From: Akkermansiaceae bacterium
GTDB lineage: Bacteria > Verrucomicrobiota > Verrucomicrobiia > Verrucomicrobiales > Akkermansiaceae
NCBI GenBank assembly: GCA_014379305.1
Contig: JACMMB010000063.1
Span: forward strand, 1-10,913
Reading direction: 5' to 3'
Length of the DNA: 10,913 nt
Made by a program: the position numbers and the translations under genes. The stretch's first letter is position 1; every line of letters starts with the position of its first letter. Below the pieces are notes generated by a model that was not told the origin of the DNA, did no database searches, and saw only the letters and a program-made list of their open reading frames with translations. Positions 7,251-10,913 of the stretch are shown one piece after another.

Positions 7251-7787
7251 TCAGTTGCCTGCAGCGGCGAGGTTATTGATGCCGGAGGTCAGCCAGGATC
7301 CCACGGCGATTTTCGTAAGGGCTTTATCCGCCTTGCTGGCGCGCACCAAAAGATCTGAAAAAAGGGCTTCTACTTTGGGCAGTTTGAGCTGGACGGCGAA
7401 GGCCTTGGCAGTACCGAAGCCTGCAATTTCATAATGGGCGATACGCTGTGCATTGGCGATCAGGGCGGCATCCTTGACCGAACTGCATTCGTAAACATCG
7501 GTGATTTCTTTCGCCTCGCGCAAGAGTCCGGCCATGGCATGACACTTGATGCCTTCGGAAGGAACCTCGAGAAAGTTGCAGATGTCTTCAAGATCCGCGA
7601 TGTTTGATCTGGAATCCGTGGCGATGGATGCCAGCTCCTCCGCCAGCTCCGCATTGGTTGTGGTTTGCATCATCTTACCCAAAAAGTCGCAGTAAGAATT
7701 TTCCGCATCGTAGAGGTCGCGTGTCTGTTCCTGCAAAAGATTGCGGAGTGAAAACGAAGATGGTTTCGTGGAAGACTCTGTGATCAT
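7251..7787 (-). CDS. DUF892/YciF-like ferritin-fold stress protein
   Basis: From ATG at 7787 the protein has 178 residues. After a short serine-rich N-terminus (MITESSTKPSSFSLRN) it has the DUF892 layout: LRNLLQEQTRDLYDAENSY, then EELASIATDSRSNIADLEDI, then KCHAMAGLLREAKEI, then DAALIANAQRIAHYEIAGFGTAKAFA. These are the four helices of a ferritin-like bundle. D/E residues and H in DLYDAE, E in LLREAKE, and AHYEIA could serve as diiron ligands. YciF-like proteins are induced by osmotic or envelope stress, but their activity is not established. An upstream in-frame TTG at 7814 would add nine residues. I prefer the ATG since TTG has no better ribosome site and the family has no conserved extension. 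It is the first gene of the stress unit, with a sigma-54-like element 30 bases upstream of the ATG. It is divergent from the hybrid kinase. Confidence 0.88.
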   Translation of the reverse strand: MITESSTKPSSFSLRNLLQEQTRDLYDAENSYCDFLGKMMQTTTNAELAEELASIATDSRSNIADLEDICNFLEVPSEGIKCHAMAGLLREAKEITDVYECSSVKDAALIANAQRIAHYEIAGFGTAKAFAVQLKLPKVEALFSDLLVRASKADKALTKIAVGSWLTSGINNLAAAGN

Positions 7788-7816
7788 GGCTCTATATAAT
7801 GAGTAGTTTACCAATA

Positions 7817-7831
7817 GCTGACCATGTGCCA
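7817..7831 (-). promoter_or_regulatory. Sigma-54-like -24/-12 promoter element
   Basis: On the minus strand the sequence TGGCACATGGTCAGC places TGGCAC at the -24 position and GC at -12 with exactly the sigma-54 spacing (consensus TGGCACG-N4-TTGC). The -24 box is perfect, while the -12 box has CAGC in place of TTGC. Predicted transcription would start about 18-20 bases before the DUF892 ATG at 7787. A match of this quality could occur by chance in a window of this size. I see no enhancer-type activator gene nearby. Confidence 0.35.
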
Positions 7832-7855
7832 GTCGATCTTAAGGCGTCTATATTA

Positions 7856-7883
7856 TTGAAAATTAGTAAGATAAGCTCATGAT
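7856..7883 (+). promoter_or_regulatory. Weak sigma-70-like promoter for the hybrid kinase
   Basis: TTGAAA at 7856-7861 and CATGAT at 7878-7883 are 16 bases apart, a fair -35 and a four-of-six -10. The -10 region overlaps the left arm of the outer inverted repeat (7872-7881), so a protein bound there would cover the promoter. This is a weak match and other starts are possible. Confidence 0.25.
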
Positions 7884-7969
7884 TTTCATTTTCAGGTCGG
7901 GCATTGCGTCAGTTTGATTTGCAATGTGCAATGGGTTGGTGTTAGGAAACGGGGAAATGCATGAGCTTA
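7872..7969. repeat. Nested inverted repeats in the kinase leader
   Basis: TAAGCTCATG (7872-7881) and CATGAGCTTA (7960-7969) are a perfect 10-base inverted repeat with 78 bases between the arms. Inside it, CATTGC (7902-7907) is complementary to GCAATG, which occurs twice (7921-7926 and 7928-7933). The right outer arm ends four bases before the kinase ATG. The pair could fold in the leader RNA or be two binding half-sites for a regulator. Confidence 0.45.
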
Positions 7970-7977
7970 CAAAATGA
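7924..7977 (+). CDS. Possible leader peptide overlapping the kinase start
   Basis: A 17-codon frame starts at ATG 7924 (MCNGLVLGNGEMHELTK). It has an internal ATG at 7957 that gives MHELTK, nine bases after AGGA (7944-7947), a fair ribosome site. Its TGA at 7975-7977 overlaps the kinase ATG at 7974-7976 as ATGA, the usual arrangement for coupled translation. The kinase ATG itself has no good ribosome site nearby. A further frame from ATG 7961 (MSLQNE) also overlaps it. The amino-acid content gives no attenuation-type codon run. This is a possibility only. Confidence 0.25.
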   Translation: MCNGLVLGNGEMHELTK

Positions 7978-10106
7978 GTAAGAGTTCGACTAGAAAAGCG
8001 GACGTTAAACGGCTGATGCTAACCTTGGCATGTACGGCGGTCCTAATCACGGGGTGTTTGGTGCTGAATGGTTTTACCTGGATGCGCTTGCAGAAGAGTT
8101 CGGCCCAGCAGCAGTTGGCTTTGGATCGTTTGCTGCAGCTTTCGAGAGTGCTGTCGACTTTGCAGGATATAGAGTTGGGACACCGTGGATACATGGTCAG
8201 CAAAAATGACTATCATTTGGGGGTCTATGATGAAGCGAGGAAGCGGTTTGCGGATGAATGGCATCTGCTTGTCGAACTTGAGCAGCTCGATGGAAATAAT
8301 ATGGAGGAACTCCGGGATGAGCGTAATGCGGCGGAAGAGCTGATCAGACTTGCGATCGAGTCGATCATGATGATGCAGGATCAAGGCGCTGAAGCCGCAC
8401 AGGAGAAGTTCATCAAGGGAACCAACTGGACGGCGATGTCTGCGGTTAGATCCAGCTTCAGGGCGCGGATGGACGAAATCGACACAACCATCCGCAAACG
8501 TGCGGTTGCAACCCAGAAAGATTTCCAGGCAGGACTGGCAACTTCAATGGCGATGGGCTTGCTGGCCTTGGGAATCGGCGGGATTTCATTGATTTTACTG
8601 CGTCGGGTATTGAGGGAAATGAAGAGATCCGAGCGATACGCACTGAGCATGGTGCGGGCCAAGGAAGCGAAGCGACAAAAGGATGTCTTTCTCGCCATGA
8701 TGAGTCATGAAATCAGAACCCCTTTGAATTCCATCATTGGATTCGGACAATTGGCGCAGCAGCAGGAGATGGGGGATTTGGCGAAGCGTTATGTGAAGTC
8801 GATTCTTGAAGGCGGACGCGCCTTGGTGGTTTTGATCAATGACATCCTTGACCTGTCAAAACTGGAAGCGGGACGGATGGAAATTACCGAGGCGCCGGCG
8901 AGTATGAAAGAGTTGCTGGGATTCATGGAGCGTTTGTTCCGTGAGGTGTGCATGGCGAAAGGGGTAAAACTGGTCGTCAGATGGGATGATAATTTCCCGG
9001 AATCACTCATCCTGGACGCGGCGAGATTGCGGCAAGTGATGATCAATCTGATCGGGAATGCGGTTAAGTTTACCGAAAAGGGCACGGTGGAGGTTATTGC
9101 TACGTGTCATCCTGAAGAGAAAGACGCTGGCAAGATGCGGGTGCGGATTGAAGTGAGAGACACGGGAAAAGGGATGCCGGAGGAGGAGCTGGAGCATATT
9201 TACGAGGCGTTTTTCCAAAGTTCCGGCAGCAAGGATAATCACACGCAAGGCACCGGGCTGGGCCTAAGTATCGTAAAACGTTTCGTAGAGCTGATGGATG
9301 GAAAAGTCACTGTGAAAACGAAGCTTGGCGAAGGAACGGTCTTCGTTTTGGAGCTACCAAACCGGGTGGTAAGTGCGAGATTGGCGAGCGAAGCGGTCGT
9401 GCATGCCGACCAAGTGGACTTCGATCAAATTGAAAAGTCCGTGATTCTGGCGGTGGATGACAATATCACTAATCTTGAACTGATTAAGGAAATATTCCGG
9501 CACAGTCATCATGAAATCGTGACAGTGATGAACGGGGCGGAGGCATTATCTTTTCTCGATGAACGGACGCCGGATGTCGTGTTGATGGATTTGCGCATGC
9601 CGGTGATGGATGGACCCACCGCCGCGCGTGAAATCAAATCCAGGGAAGAATTCCGCTTACTCCCGATAGTTGCGGTAACGGCAGGAAGTCTGCCGGTTGA
9701 AAGCGAACACCTGGTGGGGTTTGGTTACTTTGATTCAGCCTTGAAGAAACCTTTTTTGAGAAAAGACCTGTTTGATACCCTGGCGATGTTCCTCAAGCCA
9801 GCAGGCGTTGGAGATCAGGGCACGAAGCCGGAAGCAGGGGCCGGTATTGAAGTAAGCGAGGATTTGAAGCAGGGATTGGCGAGTCTGGTGACTGAGGAGT
9901 GGGAAGGAGTGAAAGCGCGGATGGTCGTTTCGGAAGTGTTGGATTTCGCCGAGCTGCTGGAGAGGCTCGCCAACGCCGAGGCATGCGGAGCGCTGGGAAT
10001 TTATGCCGCAAAGCTGAAGGAAGCGGCGGAGAGTTATTCCTTTGGTCGGATGGAAACGGTGATTGACCGATTCCCGGAGCTGGTGGGGGGGTTGGTTGTA
10101 AAATGA
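7974..10106 (+). CDS. CHASE3-domain hybrid sensor histidine kinase with receiver
   Basis: This is a 710-residue membrane kinase. A first membrane helix at about 13-37 is followed by an extracytoplasmic CHASE3 domain (about 40-185) with the signature IELGHRGYMVSKNDY. The second helix is at about 186-210, followed by a short coiled linker without HAMP or PAS. The HisKA domain has FLAMMSHEIRTPLNSIIGF with phospho-acceptor H245. The ATPase domain shows the N box NLIGNAVKFT (358-367), DTGKG (396-400), EAFFQ and GTGLGLSIV (426-434). The receiver has VDDN (494-497), phospho-acceptor D539 in LMDLRMPVMDG, T569 and K592. A helical tail of about 80 residues (630-710) has no histidine, so it is not a working Hpt domain. 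Hybrid kinases pass phosphate His to Asp and usually on to a separate Hpt protein. The stimulus of CHASE3 is unknown. ATG at 7974 follows an in-frame TGA at 7962-7964. Downstream by 63 bases lies a receiver-kinase gene, a likely partner. Confidence 0.93.
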   Translation: MSKSSTRKADVKRLMLTLACTAVLITGCLVLNGFTWMRLQKSSAQQQLALDRLLQLSRVLSTLQDIELGHRGYMVSKNDYHLGVYDEARKRFADEWHLLVELEQLDGNNMEELRDERNAAEELIRLAIESIMMMQDQGAEAAQEKFIKGTNWTAMSAVRSSFRARMDEIDTTIRKRAVATQKDFQAGLATSMAMGLLALGIGGISLILLRRVLREMKRSERYALSMVRAKEAKRQKDVFLAMMSHEIRTPLNSIIGFGQLAQQQEMGDLAKRYVKSILEGGRALVVLINDILDLSKLEAGRMEITEAPASMKELLGFMERLFREVCMAKGVKLVVRWDDNFPESLILDAARLRQVMINLIGNAVKFTEKGTVEVIATCHPEEKDAGKMRVRIEVRDTGKGMPEEELEHIYEAFFQSSGSKDNHTQGTGLGLSIVKRFVELMDGKVTVKTKLGEGTVFVLELPNRVVSARLASEAVVHADQVDFDQIEKSVILAVDDNITNLELIKEIFRHSHHEIVTVMNGAEALSFLDERTPDVVLMDLRMPVMDGPTAAREIKSREEFRLLPIVAVTAGSLPVESEHLVGFGYFDSALKKPFLRKDLFDTLAMFLKPAGVGDQGTKPEAGAGIEVSEDLKQGLASLVTEEWEGVKARMVVSEVLDFAELLERLANAEACGALGIYAAKLKEAAESYSFGRMETVIDRFPELVGGLVVK

Positions 10107-10109
10107 GAT

Positions 10110-10133
10110 ATGCTTTCCCAAGAAAAAAAGCAT
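10110..10133 (+). other. Hairpin in the gap between the two signalling genes
   Basis: ATGCTTT (10110-10116) and AAAGCAT (10127-10133) form a 7-base stem with a 10-base loop, just after the kinase stop codon. No run of T follows, so it is not a standard intrinsic terminator. It may stabilise the upstream message or reduce expression of the downstream gene. Confidence 0.3.
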
Positions 10134-10169
10134 GGGTAGGGAGTGGGTTTCAGTTAATCGTTATTTCCA

Positions 10170-10913
10170 ATGTCTGTTCATTCACGAACTAAAAGTATTA
10201 TACTCATGGTGGATGATCATGAGGAAAATCTGCGGGTGCTGGCCGGAATTCTCGGGCCGCAGGGGTATGATCTGATGCCTGCGGCCACGGGCTTGCAGGT
10301 GTTTGAAAGGCTGGCGGGAAGAGTCCCGGATTTGATTCTGCTCGATGTGGTGTTGCCGGATATCGATGGTTTGGAGGTTTGCAGGAGGCTTAAGGCAAAT
10401 CCCGAGTGGAGCGATATACCGGTGATTTTCCTTTCCGCAGCGGATGACAAGGCGGTGGTGGTGGGGGCTTTGGAAAGCGGTGGAGTGGATTATATATCCA
10501 AACCCTTCAATCAATCGGAGCTGTTGACGCGGGTTAGAACCCATCTGGCTTTGAAGCGAACCCGGGATGATCTGGCTTTGTTGGCAGCGGACAAGGATGA
10601 GCTTTTGAAGGTGATGGCACACGATTTCAAGAACCAGTTGAGCGGGGTTCTCATGAGCGCGAAGTTGCTTCTGGATAGGGAGGAATGCGCCAGCCTGCCG
10701 GAGAGGTCGCTGAAGTTGCTGCGCAATGTCGGGGAATCGAGCGAGCGGATGATGGGGTTTCTGAAATCGTTTCTGGCGAATCAAGGAGCGCGCCAGCAGA
10801 TTCTGAAAGTGAGAAAAGTGGATTTGGAAGAAATGATCGACATATGCGTGAGAGAAGTGGAGCCGATCGCAGCCGTCAAGGGGACCAGGATTTCCAGGGA
10901 AATGGGCAATGGA
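10170..10913 (+). CDS. Receiver-histidine kinase hybrid protein, 3' end missing
   Basis: The frame is open from ATG at 10170 to the right edge (248 codons with no stop), so this is a partial gene. An N-terminal receiver domain covers about residues 9-128: VDD at 14-16, phospho-acceptor D59 in LILLDVVLPDIDG, S89 in FLSA where many receivers have T, and K111 in YISKPF. A helical linker (about 128-145) leads to a HisKA-like dimerisation helix with LLKVMAHDFKNQLSGVL, phospho-acceptor H151. The usual proline two residues after N in the H box (HDLKNPL) is Q here. The ATPase domain would lie beyond the window, and DLEEMIDICVREVEPIA at about 218-234 is its usual lead-in. It has no membrane segment and should be cytoplasmic. 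It probably takes phosphate from, or responds with, the upstream CHASE3 kinase, 63 bases away on the same strand. No Shine-Dalgarno is visible. The ATG is the first in frame after a TAA at 10155-10157. Confidence 0.9.
   Translation, partial: MSVHSRTKSIILMVDDHEENLRVLAGILGPQGYDLMPAATGLQVFERLAGRVPDLILLDVVLPDIDGLEVCRRLKANPEWSDIPVIFLSAADDKAVVVGALESGGVDYISKPFNQSELLTRVRTHLALKRTRDDLALLAADKDELLKVMAHDFKNQLSGVLMSAKLLLDREECASLPERSLKLLRNVGESSERMMGFLKSFLANQGARQQILKVRKVDLEEMIDICVREVEPIAAVKGTRISREMGNG

Noticed and set aside
7788..7814. TTG start giving a nine-residue longer DUF892 protein
   Set aside because: It has no better ribosome site, the extra residues are not part of the domain, and the start would be upstream of the transcription start predicted from the sigma-54-like element.
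10182..10784. Minus-strand open frame of about 200 codons at the right end
   Set aside because: It is antisense to the receiver-kinase gene, which has intact VDD, D59, K111 and H-box motifs. The antisense product is rich in Q, H, P and I with no domain.
1..10913. CRISPR arrays, tRNA or rRNA genes, insertion sequences, phage genes and defence systems
   Set aside because: I saw no regularly spaced repeats, cloverleaf-like segments, transposase or integrase motifs, or nuclease/toxin pairs. RecJ and RadC here are in housekeeping form and context.

Overview
The window is a stretch of ordinary bacterial chromosome with no rRNA, tRNA, insertion sequence, phage gene or CRISPR array that I can see. 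Base composition looks close to balanced by eye (not computed). Gene content and protein style best fit a Gram-negative-type, free-living bacterium, and Verrucomicrobiota or a relative is my best guess. The grounds are the start of the N-terminal methyltransferase, a large AsmA-like envelope protein downstream of recJ-yicC-radC, and a CHASE3 hybrid kinase. This placement is inference from sequence style, not a search result.

Layout. At the left edge is the start of a class I SAM-dependent methyltransferase (minus strand, running off the window). It is divergent from a complete glyoxalase II/YcbL-like metallo-beta-lactamase-fold hydrolase (plus strand, 268-867). Convergent with the hydrolase is a tight minus-strand run occupying 884-6687. 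In transcription order it is recJ (5'-3' single-strand DNA exonuclease), yicC (UPF0701-type endoribonuclease family), radC (JAB/MPN-fold) and an AsmA-like envelope protein with one N-terminal membrane anchor. Gaps between these genes are about 41, 3 and 15 bases, so they probably form one operon. Part of the run joins DNA-repair and RNA-turnover genes to an envelope gene.

From 6849 to 7787 (minus strand) is a second unit of three small stress-type genes, in order a DUF892/YciF-like ferritin-fold protein, a CsbD-family protein, and a 52-residue DUF1328/YtjA-family membrane protein. A sigma-54-like -24/-12 element lies just upstream of it.

Divergent from the stress genes, and filling the right end, are two signalling genes on the plus strand. 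The first is a complete CHASE3-HisKA-HATPase-REC hybrid histidine kinase (7974-10106). The second is a receiver-kinase protein cut by the window edge (10170-10913). Together they look like a phosphorelay module. The 186-base divergent region between the stress genes and the kinase holds nested inverted repeats, short leader reading frames that overlap the kinase start codon, and the sigma-54-like element. It is the least ordinary non-coding stretch here.

I found no clear undescribed system. The items most worth checking are the leader of the kinase gene, the sigma-54-like element on the stress cluster, the hairpin that encloses the recJ start codon, and the leaky-context UGA that separates yicC from radC in the same frame.
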